64,000 nt of DNA from Microbacterium sp. LWS13-1.2 (GCF_040144835.1 NZ_CP151632.1:1488001-1552000); one strand, 5' to 3'. Positions 41,846 to 52,644 are shown, counted from the stretch's first letter. Notes: generated from the letters alone by a model not told the origin. Made by a program: numbers and translations.

Positions 41846-42933
41846 GACGCGCCGTCGGCTGCCGACGCCGACCCGCCGCTCGAGGACTCCGACTTGCGCC
41901 CGCCGGCCTCGAGCACATCGCCCGCCGGCAACTCCTGGTGGCCGCCGAATTGCAGCCGCATCGCCGACAGCACCTGATTGGCGAACTGGTCCTCGCCCCG
42001 CGATGCGAACCGCTCGAACAGGGATGCCGCGAGCACCGGAGCCGGGACCCCCGTGTCGACGGCGGCCTTCACGGTCCAGCGGCCCTCGCCGGAGTCCGAT
42101 ACGCGGCCCGCGAGCCCCTCTAGCGTCGGATTGCCCTGGAGCGCGGCCGCGGTCAGATCCAGCAGCCAGGACGAGATCACGGATCCTCGCCGCCACAGTT
42201 CCGCGACCTTGGGTGTGTCGATGGTGAACTGGTAGAACTCCGGCTCCTCGAGCGGGGCGACCTCGGCCGAGTGCTCCGCCTCCTGCACACCGGCATCCGC
42301 GTGCTCGAGGATGTTCAGTCCTTCCGCGAGCGCCGCCATCACCCCGTACTCGATGCCGTTGTGGACCATCTTCACGAAGTGTCCCGCGCCGGAGGGCCCG
42401 CAGTGCAGGTATCCGAGCTCTTCGGGCGCGAAGTCGCCGGCACGTCCGGGCGTACGGCCGGCCTCCCCGCTGCCGGGCGCGATCGTCTGGAGGATCGGCT
42501 CGATCCGCTGGAAGGCTTCGTCCGGCCCGCCCACCATCAGGCAGTACCCGCGCTCCAGGCCGAACACGCCACCGCTCGTGCCCACGTCGACGTAGTGGAT
42601 GCCGCTGTCCTTCAGGGCCGCCGCGCGACGCACGTCGTCGCGATAGTTCGAGTTGCCACCGTCGATGATGATGTCGCCCGGGTCCAGCAGCGCGGCCACC
42701 TCGTCGACGACCTTTCCGGTCAGTCCGGCGGGGATCATCAGCCAGATCGCGCGTGGCGCCTCGAGTTGCGACACGAGGTCGCCCAGGCTGCCTGCGCCCA
42801 CGGCGCCTTCCGTCACGAGGCCGGCGACGGCATCCGCGCTCACGTCGTACACGACGCACTCGTGCCCGTCCCGCATCAGCCGCCGGACGATGTTGCCGCC
42901 CATCCGGCCGAGGCCCACCATTCCCAGTTGCAT
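41842..42933 (-). CDS. gnd: 6-phosphogluconate dehydrogenase, decarboxylating (short GndA/YqeC type)
   Basis: A 363-residue enzyme with the NAD(P) motif LGMVGLGRMGGNIVRRLMRDG, GDIIIDGGNSNYRDDVRRA, VDVGTSGGVFGLERGYCLMVGG and the catalytic SGAGHFVKMVHNGIEYGVM. The length is that of the short, usually NAD-dependent form, not the 470-residue form. It converts 6-phosphogluconate to ribulose 5-phosphate in the pentose phosphate pathway. GGAGGAG lies before ATG 42933. The C-terminal 30 residues are Ser/Ala/Gly-rich and non-conserved. Confidence 0.92.
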   Translation of the reverse strand: MQLGMVGLGRMGGNIVRRLMRDGHECVVYDVSADAVAGLVTEGAVGAGSLGDLVSQLEAPRAIWLMIPAGLTGKVVDEVAALLDPGDIIIDGGNSNYRDDVRRAAALKDSGIHYVDVGTSGGVFGLERGYCLMVGGPDEAFQRIEPILQTIAPGSGEAGRTPGRAGDFAPEELGYLHCGPSGAGHFVKMVHNGIEYGVMAALAEGLNILEHADAGVQEAEHSAEVAPLEEPEFYQFTIDTPKVAELWRRGSVISSWLLDLTAAALQGNPTLEGLAGRVSDSGEGRWTVKAAVDTGVPAPVLAASLFERFASRGEDQFANQVLSAMRLQFGGHQELPAGDVLEAGGRKSESSSGGSASAADGAS

Positions 42934-43098
42934 CTGCGCTCCTCCGCTCGTCCTCGACGCGCGCCGCGAGGGCGCCCGCCTTCGAAGTCTAGGGAGCCTG
43001 CGGGCCGGGGCGTCGAAGATCGCGGGGTTCCCGCTGCACGCGACAAGCGCGGCCGCGACGCTCGGCGCCCGCGCCGTGCGCTCCACCGACCACGGGGC

Positions 43099-44799
43099 TC
43101 AGTCGTGGGGCCCGCGCCGGCCGGAGAAGCCCGCGAACAGCGCGTGCAGCAGCGGCAGGAGTGAGGCGATCATCAGCACGGTGCCGATCGTGAGGTCCTC
43201 CGCACGCAGCACCGAACCGCTGATCAGCAGTCCGGCGAACAGCACGGCCGAGACGACACGGCGGCCCATGCGCTCGAGCCTCTTCAGCCACCTGTCGAGC
43301 TTCGGCACGTCAGCGACGAGCCGCCCGTCCTCGATGCGGGTGACCATGTCGTCGAGCCGCCGCGGCAGCCGTGCGACGACACCGGCCATCGACGTCGCCT
43401 CCCGTACGACGGCTCTCCCCATGCTGCCTCGCTCGTCGCGCAGCAGACGATCGGCATACGGCTCGACAGCATCCCACACGTTGAAGGAGGGGTCGAGCGA
43501 ACTGCACATCCCGCTCGTGAGCGAGACCGCACGGATGATCAGCAGGAAGTTCTCGGGCAGCTGAAACGGCAGCGACCGGACGACATCGCCGAACTCCTTG
43601 GCGAAATCGCGGAACTCCCGCGGGTCGACCTTCTGCAGCTCGGCGAACCCCATGCCCCCGAAGCGGGCGAACAGCGCGGTCATGGCCCGCTCGAGCTCGA
43701 TGGTGTCCGCGGACGGCAGCAGCACGCCGACCGCACGGATGCTGTCGATCATCTGCCCGCTGTTGCGCGAGGCGACCGCGATCACCAGCTGCTGCAGGTT
43801 GTGCCGCAGCGTGTCGGGCACCTCGCCCATCATCCCGAAGTCGATGAACGTGAGCGTCCATGGATGCCGGGTATCACCGGCGGGACGCGCCACCGGCGTC
43901 ACGAAGATGTTGCCCGGATGCGGGTCGGCGTGGAAGAACCCCCGCAGGAACAGCTGGTCGAACATCACGTTCGCGAACTCGACCGCCACCGCGGCCGGAT
44001 CGATTCCCGCGGCTCGCAGACCCTCGATGTCGTTGATCTTGATCGCGGTGACGTCCTGGAGCGTCAGCACGCGACGCGTTGTGCGCTCCCAGGCGACCTC
44101 GGGTGCCGCGACGCGGGTGTCGCCCGCGACGTCGGCGGCGAACCGCTCCGCGTTCTGCGCCTCGTGGAGGTAGTCGATCTCCTCGCGGCTGGTGTGCGCG
44201 AACTCCTCGACGAGCTGCGGGAGATCGACGTGGTCGCGCACGACCTTCACCCGGCTGAGCCAGCCGGCCACCCGCCGCAGCGCAGCGAGGTCGACGTCGA
44301 CGATCGCCTCGATGCCGGGCCGCTGCACCTTGATGACGACGTCGGCGAACCCGGTCTCGGCGGCGTCGGCCGGCGTCAGTCGTGCACGGTGCGCCTGACC
44401 GAGCGATGCTGCAGCGACCGGCGTCTCATCGACCCACTCGAACGCGCGGGTCAGGGGCACGCCGAGCTCGGCCTCGGCGAGCTCGCGGATCGCCGGGAAG
44501 GCGACCGGGGGCACCTCGTCCTGCAGGCCCTCGAGCTCCTTCGTGATCTCTGGCGGCAGCACGTCGAGGCGCGACGACAGGAACTGGCCGACCTTGATCA
44601 TGAGGCCGCCGTACTGGACCGCCAGGACGTGGAACCGCCGCGCGATGGTGCGCAGCCGGCGGGTGCGTCCGCGGGCGGCGAGCGCACCGAGTCCGAACCG
44701 CGGCAGGACGAGCTCGAACCACCACGCCTGGACCATGTAGCGCCCGGCGAACCGCAGGATCCGGCGATAGCGGGCGCGCGCGTTCCCGACGTCGACCAT
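43099..44799 (-). CDS. AarF/ABC1/UbiB-family atypical kinase
   Basis: A 566-residue protein. The ABC1 hallmark KVGQFLSSRLDVLPPEITKELEGLQDEVPP (KxGQ) is near residue 70, the nucleotide lysine region is VVIKVQRPGIEAIVDVDL, and FFHADPHPGNIFV and FIDFGMMGEV give the catalytic and metal sites. The C-terminus has one or two hydrophobic segments (VVSAVLFAGLLISGSVL and TVLMIASLLPLLHALFA), anchoring it to the membrane. The family supports isoprenoid-quinone or lipid homeostasis. AGGAG precedes ATG 44799. Confidence 0.92.
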   Translation of the reverse strand: MVDVGNARARYRRILRFAGRYMVQAWWFELVLPRFGLGALAARGRTRRLRTIARRFHVLAVQYGGLMIKVGQFLSSRLDVLPPEITKELEGLQDEVPPVAFPAIRELAEAELGVPLTRAFEWVDETPVAAASLGQAHRARLTPADAAETGFADVVIKVQRPGIEAIVDVDLAALRRVAGWLSRVKVVRDHVDLPQLVEEFAHTSREEIDYLHEAQNAERFAADVAGDTRVAAPEVAWERTTRRVLTLQDVTAIKINDIEGLRAAGIDPAAVAVEFANVMFDQLFLRGFFHADPHPGNIFVTPVARPAGDTRHPWTLTFIDFGMMGEVPDTLRHNLQQLVIAVASRNSGQMIDSIRAVGVLLPSADTIELERAMTALFARFGGMGFAELQKVDPREFRDFAKEFGDVVRSLPFQLPENFLLIIRAVSLTSGMCSSLDPSFNVWDAVEPYADRLLRDERGSMGRAVVREATSMAGVVARLPRRLDDMVTRIEDGRLVADVPKLDRWLKRLERMGRRVVSAVLFAGLLISGSVLRAEDLTIGTVLMIASLLPLLHALFAGFSGRRGPHD

Positions 44800-44841
44800 C
44801 GAAGCTCCTAGGCGGTGCGGATCAGGTGATCAGAGGTGCCT

Positions 44842-44865
44842 GCGATCCCGGTCGCCCGGGATCGC
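44842..44865 (-). terminator. padR terminator
   Basis: GCGATCCCGG-TCGC-CCGGGATCGC, a 10-bp perfect stem, 60 bp after the padR stop. Confidence 0.75.
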
Positions 44866-44924
44866 GGACCCCGCCGACCCCGTCTGCGCGGGTCGACGTC
44901 GTGCGCCGGCAACCAGCCGGCCCG

Positions 44925-45485
44925 TCAGTCCTGAGCGAGGATCGAGTAGAGCTTACGCCGCGCCTCGTCGAGCACCTCGACCGCCTGCGCCACCTGCTCG
45001 GGCGTGCCGCCGCGACCGACCTGCGCAGCTGCCTGCGCGAGCTTGGCGCCCGCCTTCGGCAGGGCGCTGGTGCGCCCGGTGTCGCGCGAGCCGAACGCCT
45101 CCCACGGCGCGGACTGGCCATCGGCGGCCGCCGCCTCCGCGCGCCCCGCCTCGGTCAGCGAGTAGGTCTTCTTGCCGCCCGACTCCTCCGCCGCGACGAG
45201 ACCCTCGTCGGCCAGCAGCTGCAGCGTCGGGTAGACCGAGCCCGGGCTGGGCTTCCACGCGCCGTCGCTGCGCGTCTCGATCTCCTGGATGATCTGATAC
45301 CCGTGCATGGGCTTCTCGGCGAGGATCGCGAGCACCGCTGCCCGCACGTCGCCGCGCCCGACACGGGGTGAGAACCCGCGCTCGAAGGCATCCTTCAACT
45401 GATCCATCGCATCCCACAGGCTGCCGGGAATACCCGAGCCCTGACCTCCCGGACGCGAACCGAATCCCTGGAACGAACCGCTCAT
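44925..45485 (-). CDS. PadR-family transcriptional regulator
   Basis: A 186-residue protein. The winged helix is RAAVLAILAEKPMHGYQIIQEIETRSDGAWKPSPGSVYPTLQLLADEGLV, textbook PadR. The N-terminus is Gly/Ser-rich and the C-terminal 70 residues are helical with an Ala-rich linker. A perfect AT-rich palindrome sits 45 bp upstream, suggesting autoregulation. The next gene upstream of AarF may share the regulon, but no target is certain. Confidence 0.92.
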   Translation of the reverse strand: MSGSFQGFGSRPGGQGSGIPGSLWDAMDQLKDAFERGFSPRVGRGDVRAAVLAILAEKPMHGYQIIQEIETRSDGAWKPSPGSVYPTLQLLADEGLVAAEESGGKKTYSLTEAGRAEAAAADGQSAPWEAFGSRDTGRTSALPKAGAKLAQAAAQVGRGGTPEQVAQAVEVLDEARRKLYSILAQD

Positions 45486-45529
45486 GACGACCTCCTGAAC
45501 GAGTGTGTGCCGATATGCCGACGATACCT

Positions 45530-45543
45530 AGCGATATATCGCT
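45530..45543. promoter_or_regulatory. PadR operator candidate
   Basis: AGCGATATATCGCT, a perfect 14-bp palindrome with an ATAT centre, between padR and the DUF427 gene stop. AT-rich palindromes of this kind are typical PadR sites. Confidence 0.72.
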
Positions 45544-45620
45544 CAACAAGGGAGCAGGCTGGGTGTTCCCTGTCAGATCGGCAGGTGGGTGCCGTGGGAG
45601 CGTGGGGCGCGGACGGGATG

Positions 45621-46115
45621 TCACCACCCCAGCGAGCCGGGTTCTCCCTTGAACGGCCCGATGATCTCCGGCGTGATCCATCCGCCGTAGAACCGCCCGG
45701 GCTGAGGGGTCACCTCGACGCCGTCGACCGTGCACAGGTCCATGTCGCGGGCGTAGACCGCCACCCGGCCGGTGAGCGATTCGAACCCGGCGGCCGGGTC
45801 GGGGTAGGTCCACGCGGCACGCGGCCGGAGCTGCCCTCCGCCGCGGACGTCGAAGTACCTGGCGCCGCCCTTGAACTCGCAGTAGGACGAGCCCTCGCCG
45901 GGAGTCAGCGCGCCGGCGGTGAAGGCGGAGATCGGCAGGTAGTAGACCGGCGGGTGGCTCGTCTCGAGGACGCGCACGACGTCGTCGGTGTCGACGATCA
46001 CCTCACCGCCCAATCGGATCCGCACGCGCCGCGCGACCTGCTCGACCCGTGGCGGACGCGGATAGTCCCAGACCGATTCCTGACCGGGGCCGACCGGTGA
46101 TGGGTCTGGCCTCAT
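45621..46115 (-). CDS. DUF427-domain protein
   Basis: A 164-residue protein with VARRVRIRLGGEVIVDTDDVVRVLETSHPPVYYLP, GSSYCEFKGGARYFDV and AWTYPDPAAGFESLTGRVAVYA, which are the conserved pieces of DUF427. The C-terminal GFYGGWITPEIIGPFKG-like region is also typical (here RFYGGWITPEIIGPFKG). GGAGG precedes ATG 46115. Function unknown. Confidence 0.92.
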   Translation of the reverse strand: MRPDPSPVGPGQESVWDYPRPPRVEQVARRVRIRLGGEVIVDTDDVVRVLETSHPPVYYLPISAFTAGALTPGEGSSYCEFKGGARYFDVRGGGQLRPRAAWTYPDPAAGFESLTGRVAVYARDMDLCTVDGVEVTPQPGRFYGGWITPEIIGPFKGEPGSLGW

Positions 46116-46225
46116 GTGCCACCTCCTGACGGAGCGACGATGAGCGCCAAGGCTACCTCTGGCTCATCCACGGTGTCTGGAACTCTGTCATGCCGCGCCG
46201 TGACGGCGAGTCCGGACGCGGGTCG

Positions 46226-46247
46226 CGGGCGCTGAGCTCAGCGCCCG
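46226..46247 (-). terminator. 22-bp palindrome over the stop codon of the flavoprotein gene
   Basis: CGGGCGCTGAG followed by its exact complement; the stop codon at 46240-46238 lies in it. It could terminate transcription or stall the ribosome at the last codons. Confidence 0.5.
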
Positions 46248-47656
46248 TACTCCTCGAGCCAGCGCAGCCAGACCTCGCCGATCGTGGGGTACGACGGCAC
46301 GGCGTGCCAGAGGCGCTCGATCGGCACCTCGCCCACGATGGCGATGGTCGCGGCGTGGAGCATCTCGCCGACATCCTGCCCGACGAAGGTCGCGCCCACG
46401 AGCACGCGTCGCTTCTCGTCGACGATCGCCCGCGCGCGCCCCTGGTAGTCGTCGGCCAGTTCACTGGAGCCGGCGAGCCACGAGAGGTCGTAGTCGATCA
46501 CGCGGATGTCGAGACCCGCCGCGCGTGCCGACTCCTCGGTGTGGCCGACCGCCGCCACCTCCGGATCGGTGAAGATCACCTGGGGCACGGCGGCATGATC
46601 GGCGGTCGCGACGTGCGAGCCCCAGGGCGCGTCGTCGATGTCCGCCGCCCGTGCGCGCGCGGCGATGACATCGCCGGCGGCGCGGGCCTGGTACTTGCCC
46701 TGGTGGGTGAGCAGCGCGCGGTGATTGACGTCGCCGACGGCGTACAGCCAGTCGACTCCGCGGACGCGCAGCGTGTCGTCGACGTCGAGCCAGGCGCCGG
46801 GCTCGAGTCCGACCGTCTCGAGCCCGATGTCGGACGTGCGGGGCACCCGACCTGTGGCGACGAGCACCTCCGCCGCGCGCACCTCCGAGCCGTCCGACAG
46901 CGACAGCACGACATCGCCGCCGCCGTCGCGCGAGACCTTCTCGACCTCGACGCCGGTGCGGACCGCGGTGCCGGCATCGGTGAGCGCCTTCGCGACCGCC
47001 TCGCCCGCGAAGGGCTCCACGCCGCGCAGCAGGCCGGACCGGGCGATGACGGTGACGGTGGCGCCGAACGAGGTGAAGAGAGTGGCCATCTCGCTGCCGA
47101 CGACGCCTCCGCCGAGCACCGCCAGGGACGCCGGAACGTCGTGCACGCCGGTGGCTTCGCGGCTCGTCCACGGCTGGACCTCGCGGAGGCCCGGGATGTC
47201 GGGAAGCAGTGCCGCCGATCCGGTCGAGACGGCGACCGCGTGGCGGGCGGTCAGGACGGTCTCCGAGCCATCGGCGCCGGTGACCGTGACTTGGCGCTCA
47301 CCGGTGAGCCGCCCGTGACCGCGGACCAGGTCGATGCCCGCGCCGTGGAGCCAGTCGACCTGCGACGTGTCGTCCCAGTGGTGCACGAGCTCGTCGCGGC
47401 GCACCAGGGTGGCGGCGACGTCGACGCTGCCCGTCACGGCAGCGGCCGCCCCCTTCACACGGCGGGCCGCGCTGAGCGCCGCACCGGCGCGCAGCATCGC
47501 CTTCGACGGGATGCACGCCCAGTACGAGCATTCGCCGCCCACGAGCTCGCTCTCGACGACGACGACCGACAGGCCGCCCTGCGTCGCCCGGTCGGCCACG
47601 TTCTCGCCGACCGGGCCGGCTCCGATCACGATGAGGTCGTATTCGCGAGAAGTCAT
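46238..47656 (-). CDS. Class I pyridine nucleotide-disulfide oxidoreductase (mercuric-reductase/Lpd-like)
   Basis: A 472-residue flavoprotein: FAD motif LIVIGAGPVGENVADRA, redox disulfide GGECSYWACIPSK (C-X4-C), NAD(P) motif LAVLGGGVVGSEMATLFTSFG, VGDVNHRALLTHQGKYQARAAGD and the dimer domain with VPQVIFTDPEVAAVGHTEESA. The usual C-terminal HPT-type catalytic dyad region reads HAVPSYPTIGE. It is not a canonical lipoamide dehydrogenase or glutathione reductase, and the substrate disulfide is unknown. ATG 47656 has TACGTT seven bases upstream and no ribosome-binding site. Confidence 0.88.
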   Translation of the reverse strand: MTSREYDLIVIGAGPVGENVADRATQGGLSVVVVESELVGGECSYWACIPSKAMLRAGAALSAARRVKGAAAAVTGSVDVAATLVRRDELVHHWDDTSQVDWLHGAGIDLVRGHGRLTGERQVTVTGADGSETVLTARHAVAVSTGSAALLPDIPGLREVQPWTSREATGVHDVPASLAVLGGGVVGSEMATLFTSFGATVTVIARSGLLRGVEPFAGEAVAKALTDAGTAVRTGVEVEKVSRDGGGDVVLSLSDGSEVRAAEVLVATGRVPRTSDIGLETVGLEPGAWLDVDDTLRVRGVDWLYAVGDVNHRALLTHQGKYQARAAGDVIAARARAADIDDAPWGSHVATADHAAVPQVIFTDPEVAAVGHTEESARAAGLDIRVIDYDLSWLAGSSELADDYQGRARAIVDEKRRVLVGATFVGQDVGEMLHAATIAIVGEVPIERLWHAVPSYPTIGEVWLRWLEEYGR

Positions 47657-47663
47657 GCGCCCC

Positions 47664-47669
47664 AACGTA
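47664..47669 (-). promoter_or_regulatory. Leaderless-type -10 for the flavoprotein gene
   Basis: TACGTT on the minus strand ends seven bases before ATG 47656. Confidence 0.58.
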
Positions 47670-47808
47670 GCGGCGCGTGGCGACAGAGGCGACACGGTTG
47701 CCACCGCCGTCGCGGGGCGCGAGGATACCGGAGATCACGGCGTCTGTCGGCCTCCGTCATCATGTCGGCGGCGTGTGGTTATGTGGGAACCCCGGCCGAA
47801 AGGGCAGC

Positions 47809-48629
<821 letters not shown>

Positions 48630-48633
<4 letters not shown>

Positions 48634-49301
48634 ACTGGGTGCTCGACAACCTCGACCTGATCGGCGCACTGACCGTCGACCACCTGCGTCAGAGCGCCGT
48701 CGCGATCGTCGCCGGGTTCGTCCTGTCAGTTCCTCTGGGCTGGCTGGCGTTCCGCTACACCAGGCTCCGCGGCACCGTGCTGACGGTCGTCGGGCTGCTG
48801 TACACGATCCCCTCGTTCGCCCTGTTCGCTCTGTTGACGCTGTTCGGCGTGCCCTACCTGTCGGAGTTGAACCTCGTCATCGCGTTGACGATCTACGCGG
48901 TCGCCATCATGACGCGCTCCGTCACCGACGGGCTGGCATCCGTCGACCCGGTGACGCGTTCCGCCGCCGTCGCTGTCGGCTTCGGCGCCTGGCGACGCTT
49001 CTGGACGGTCGACTTCCCGCTCTCCGGGCCCGTCGTGCTGGCGGGCCTGCGGGTGACCGCGATGTCGACGATCTCCCTCGCGACCGTCGGGGCGCTCATC
49101 GGGGTCGAGAATCTGGGCTACCTCTTCACGAACGGATCGCAGCGTCGAATCATCGCCGAGGTCCTCGCGGGCGTCGTCGCGGTCGTCGTCATCGCATTGA
49201 TCATCGACGGACTGCTGATCCTGGCCGGTCGCGCCCTCATGCCGTGGACGAGGCGAACGAGGGCACCACGGCAGGCACGGCTTCGGGCGGTGACCGCATG
49301 A
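48630..49301 (+). CDS. Osmoprotectant ABC transporter permease 1
   Basis: A 223-residue permease with six predicted helices and the EAA-type loop TRSAAVAVGFGAWRRFWTVDFPLSGPVVLAGLRV that docks on the ATPase. LYTIPSFALFALLTLFGVP is characteristic of OpuCB/YehW proteins. GTG 48630 overlaps the ATPase stop; its own stop overlaps the next permease (ATGA). Confidence 0.93.
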
Positions 49302-50023
49302 ACCTGCTTGCCGAGGCGTTCGCCTGGATCTTCTCCCCCGAACGGCTGACGGGTTCGCTCCCGCTCCCGACCGCCATCGCCCAGCATCTGGCGTTCACGT
49401 TCGGATCCGTCGCGATCGCGGCCGTGATCGCAACGCCCGTCGGCTGGCTGATCGGCCACACGGGGCGCGGCCGTGAACTAGCCGTGTTCCTCTCGGGTGC
49501 AGCTCGAGCACTTCCCGCGCTCGGGCTCGTGGTCCTCCTCTGGCTCGTCTTCGGCGTGGCCTTCAAGACCGAGGCCGCGGTGGCGGCATTCGTCGTCCTG
49601 GCGATCCCGTCGATCCTCGCCGGTGCATACGCGGGCATCGAGGCGATCGATCGGACCGTGATCGACGCCGGCCGCGCGATGGGAATGACGGAGTGGCAGA
49701 TCCTGTTCCGGATCGAGATGCCACTCGGACTCTCACTCCTCATCGGCGGCTTCCGCTCGGCGACGCTGCAGGTGGTCGCCACGGTGACCATCGGCGCCTA
49801 CATCGGCGTGGGCGGTCTCGGCTACTACATCCTGCAGGGCATCGCGCTCCGCGACTTCCCCGAGATCCTCGGGGCCTCCATCGTCGTGGTCGCACTCGCT
49901 CTCGTCCTCGACGGGGTCTTCGCCCTGCTCGCCCGCTTCGCCGTGCCCAGGACCGATGGTCCCCGCGTCCGTTCGGCGGCGAGTGCACCTGCTCTCGCCC
50001 GCGCCCCGCAGTTCTCCCGCTGA
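49298..50023 (+). CDS. Osmoprotectant ABC transporter permease 2
   Basis: A 241-residue permease. It has the same layout as permease 1: ARALPALGLVVLLWLVFGV, the coupling loop VIDAGRAMGMTEWQILFRIEMPLGLSLLIGGFR and GAYIGVGGLGYYILQGI. Two related permeases suggest a heterodimeric channel. It is followed by the binding-protein gene after 32 bp. Confidence 0.93.
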   Translation: MNLLAEAFAWIFSPERLTGSLPLPTAIAQHLAFTFGSVAIAAVIATPVGWLIGHTGRGRELAVFLSGAARALPALGLVVLLWLVFGVAFKTEAAVAAFVVLAIPSILAGAYAGIEAIDRTVIDAGRAMGMTEWQILFRIEMPLGLSLLIGGFRSATLQVVATVTIGAYIGVGGLGYYILQGIALRDFPEILGASIVVVALALVLDGVFALLARFAVPRTDGPRVRSAASAPALARAPQFSR

Positions 50024-50055
50024 TATCCCCCACCACCACACCGGAGGTAAACGAA

Positions 50056-50970
50056 ATGTCCACAGCACGCACGCGCCTGACCGCGGCGCTCGCCGGGACC
50101 GCCATCGCGGCACTCGCTCTCGCCGGCTGCGCGTCCAGCGACCCGCTGAGCGGCGACGGCGGCGACAACGGAGACACCGGCGACTCGTCGACCATCGTCA
50201 TCGGCTCGCAGGCCTATTACTCGAACGAGATCATCGCCGAGATCTACGCGCAGGCACTCGAGGCGGGCGGCTTCACGGTAGAGCGCAACTTCAACATCGG
50301 CCAGCGGGACGCCTACATGCCGGCCCTCGAGGACGGCGACATCGACCTGTTCCCCGAGTACACCGGCAACCTGCTGCAGTACTTCGAGCCCGACACCACG
50401 GCGACCACGTCGGACGACGTCTACGCGGCTCTGCAGGACGCCCTGCCCGAGGGGTTGACGGTGCTCGACCAGTCGTCGGCAACCGACCAGGACTCCTACA
50501 ACGTCACCGCCGCCTTCGCGGAGGAGAACGGGCTCACCTCGATCGCCGATCTCGCCGGCATCGACGGCCTGGTGCTCGGCGGCGCGCCCGAGCTGGAGGA
50601 GCGCCCGTACGGGCCGACCGGACTCCAGGATGTCTACGGGGTGACCGTGTCGTTCCAGGCGACCGCCGACACCACCGTCGACGAGCTCGTCGCCGGGAAC
50701 ATCCAGGTCGCCAACGTCTACAGCGCCGACCCGCGCATCTCGACCCAGGACCTCGTGACGCTGGAAGACCCTGACGGCCTCTTCCTCGCCTCGAACGTCG
50801 TCCCCGTGGTCAACGCCGCCATCGCCGACGAGATCGCCGACGTCATCAACGCGGTGAGCGCCGCGCTGACCCCCGAGGGACTGGTCGCGCTCAACGTGGA
50901 GTCCACAGAGGACGAGCGTTCGGCCGAGGACATCGCCGCGGACTGGCTCGCCGAGAACGGCCTGAGCTGA
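50056..50970 (+). CDS. Osmoprotectant-binding lipoprotein of the ABC system
   Basis: A 304-residue lipoprotein. The signal peptide ends in the lipobox LAGC (C25). The mature part starts with an Asp/Gly linker, then STIVIGSQAYYSNEIIAEIYAQALEAGGF and GDIDLFPEYTGNLL, the OpuCC/ProX-like ligand-binding pattern. It captures betaine- or choline-like solutes outside the membrane. A canonical GGAGGT precedes ATG 50056. A terminator follows, closing the operon. Confidence 0.94.
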   Translation: MSTARTRLTAALAGTAIAALALAGCASSDPLSGDGGDNGDTGDSSTIVIGSQAYYSNEIIAEIYAQALEAGGFTVERNFNIGQRDAYMPALEDGDIDLFPEYTGNLLQYFEPDTTATTSDDVYAALQDALPEGLTVLDQSSATDQDSYNVTAAFAEENGLTSIADLAGIDGLVLGGAPELEERPYGPTGLQDVYGVTVSFQATADTTVDELVAGNIQVANVYSADPRISTQDLVTLEDPDGLFLASNVVPVVNAAIADEIADVINAVSAALTPEGLVALNVESTEDERSAEDIAADWLAENGLS

Positions 50971-50988
50971 CCTCGCACCGACCACAGG

Positions 50989-51033
50989 ACGGCGCCTCCA
51001 GCCCTGCCCTCGCGGCACGGCGGGAGGCGCCGT
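50989..51033 (+). terminator. Terminator of the osmoprotectant ABC operon
   Basis: ACGGCGCCTCC pairs perfectly with GGAGGCGCCGT (11 bp) and is followed by TCTCTTTCT, so this is close to a standard intrinsic terminator. Confidence 0.85.
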
Positions 51034-51115
51034 TCTCTTTCTGCCGATGCACCTGAGACCACCCGGTCCTTTCGCTAGGTTGGGGCAGACACCGGAGAGC
51101 GAGAACAGGAGCCGC

Positions 51116-52624
51116 ATGTCCGACCCCCTCCCGCCGCAGCAACCGGGCGACCACCCACCCACGGCCCACCCCTCCGCTGCGCCCCCGCCCGGCGAGCCTC
51201 TGGATCCCACGCTCCCGCACGGCTCTGCGTCAGCCTCCCAGCCGGAATCCCCGCGGGAGACCGCGTCGACAGCCGATCCGGCGGAGGCGGCCGCGCCCGC
51301 GCGGCCCTACACGGCGCCTGCCCTCGACGCTCCGCAGTACGCGATCCCCGCCTACGCGATCCCCGCGACGCCGACATCGCCGCCCGCCGACGCGGCGCCG
51401 GCGCAGCCGCCCGCTCAGCCCCTCACCCACGCGTACGCCACCCCGTCGTACGCCGACCCCGGTGCCACGAACACCCCGCCTGCCGTTGCGCCCCCGTGGA
51501 CCGGCAGCCCTCCGTCGGCGTCCGCGGGAGTGCAGCCGGGTGCCGACTCCGGCGCCCCCGCCGCGGCTTACGCCCTCCCGCCCTACGCACGCCACCCCGC
51601 GGCACCACCGCCCACCTACCCTGGAGCACCGGCCTTCGGCCGCGCGCCCGGGGGCGAGCGCCCCCGCGGCATCGACACCCGGCCGAAGGCGCTCGCGATC
51701 GTCGCGCTGGTCATGGCGGGCGCCGGAATCCTCTTCGCCTTCGTCGCTGCCGCCGTCGGCTCCTGGGGAGCCGGCTCGCTGTCGCCGCTGCTCCTGTTCG
51801 TCGCCTTCGTCCTCGCGTTGATCGCCCTGATCAGCAGGAAGCAGGGCGGCAAGGGCTTCGGCGTCGCCGCGCTCATCCTCTCGATCGTCGGAGGCATCCT
51901 GACCGTGGTCCTCGCGGTGGCCGCGGTCCTGGGATCGTTCGCCGGCACCTCCGGAGTCGACAGCGGACCCTATGGGGACGACGACTACGAGGAATACGTG
52001 GCGCCCGGCATCACCGCTCCGGGAACCGACGGGCAGCCCGACCCCGGGGCGCAGTTCGCGACGCCGGTGCAGCCGACCGTGGCCGAGACGGCGTTCGGAC
52101 ACGACTACGAGGACGTGTGGTGGTACGCCGTGGTGATCGACAACGCGAACGCGGACTACGTGTTCGACTCGTACCTCGACGTCGTCGCCTACGCCGCCGA
52201 CGGGTCGCCGCTCGCGTCGGTTCCCGCGTACACCATGCTGCTCTCCGGACGGACGGCGTTCGTCGGCTACTTCTTCGACATGGGGGACGCTCAGATCGCC
52301 AGCATCTCGGTCAGCCCGCCCCAAGCCTCCGAGGCGACGCTGTCGCCCGCCGCTGAGACCGGCAGCTTCGTCGTCGAGCAGCTGACCGGCCCCACCAGCC
52401 CGGACGGTCCGGCTGCTGTGTCGGGAACACTCAGCGCCCGCTTCGAAGACGACCAGGAGTATGTCGCGGTCACTGTGCTCGCACGGGCTGCCGACGGCAG
52501 CATCGCCGCGGCGAGCAGCACCTACGTCGACGCTGTTCCCGGCGACGGCACGCCCGTGCCTTTCGAGGCGTGGTTCGACGAAGTCCCGCCCGACGCGACC
52601 CTGGAGGGCTTCGCGCACCGGTGA
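51116..52624 (+). CDS. Proline-rich membrane protein with extracytoplasmic domain
   Basis: A 502-residue protein. Residues 1-195 are a disordered Pro/Ala/Ser region with repeated YAIPAYAIP-, YATPSYA- and YALPPYA-like units. Two or three membrane segments follow: [44 protein letters not shown] and [28 protein letters not shown]. The C-terminal 190 residues ([35 protein letters not shown]) look like an extracellular beta-sandwich. AGGAG precedes ATG 51116. No specific function is recognised. Confidence 0.83.
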   Translation: MSDPLPPQQPGDHPPTAHPSAAPPPGEPLDPTLPHGSASASQPESPRETASTADPAEAAAPARPYTAPALDAPQYAIPAYAIPATPTSPPADAAPAQPPAQPLTHAYATPSYADPGATNTPPAVAPPWTGSPPSASAGVQPGADSGAPAAAYALPPYARHPAAPPPTYPGAPAFGRAPGGERPRGIDTRPKALAIVALVMAGAGILFAFVAAAVGSWGAGSLSPLLLFVAFVLALIALISRKQGGKGFGVAALILSIVGGILTVVLAVAAVLGSFAGTSGVDSGPYGDDDYEEYVAPGITAPGTDGQPDPGAQFATPVQPTVAETAFGHDYEDVWWYAVVIDNANADYVFDSYLDVVAYAADGSPLASVPAYTMLLSGRTAFVGYFFDMGDAQIASISVSPPQASEATLSPAAETGSFVVEQLTGPTSPDGPAAVSGTLSARFEDDQEYVAVTVLARAADGSIAAASSTYVDAVPGDGTPVPFEAWFDEVPPDATLEGFAHR

Positions 52625-52632
52625 CCGCGACG

Positions 52633-52638
52633 TACGCT
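52633..52638 (+). promoter_or_regulatory. Leaderless-type -10 for the small membrane protein
   Basis: TACGCT ends six bases before ATG 52645. Confidence 0.5.
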
Positions 52639-52644
52639 GTCGTC

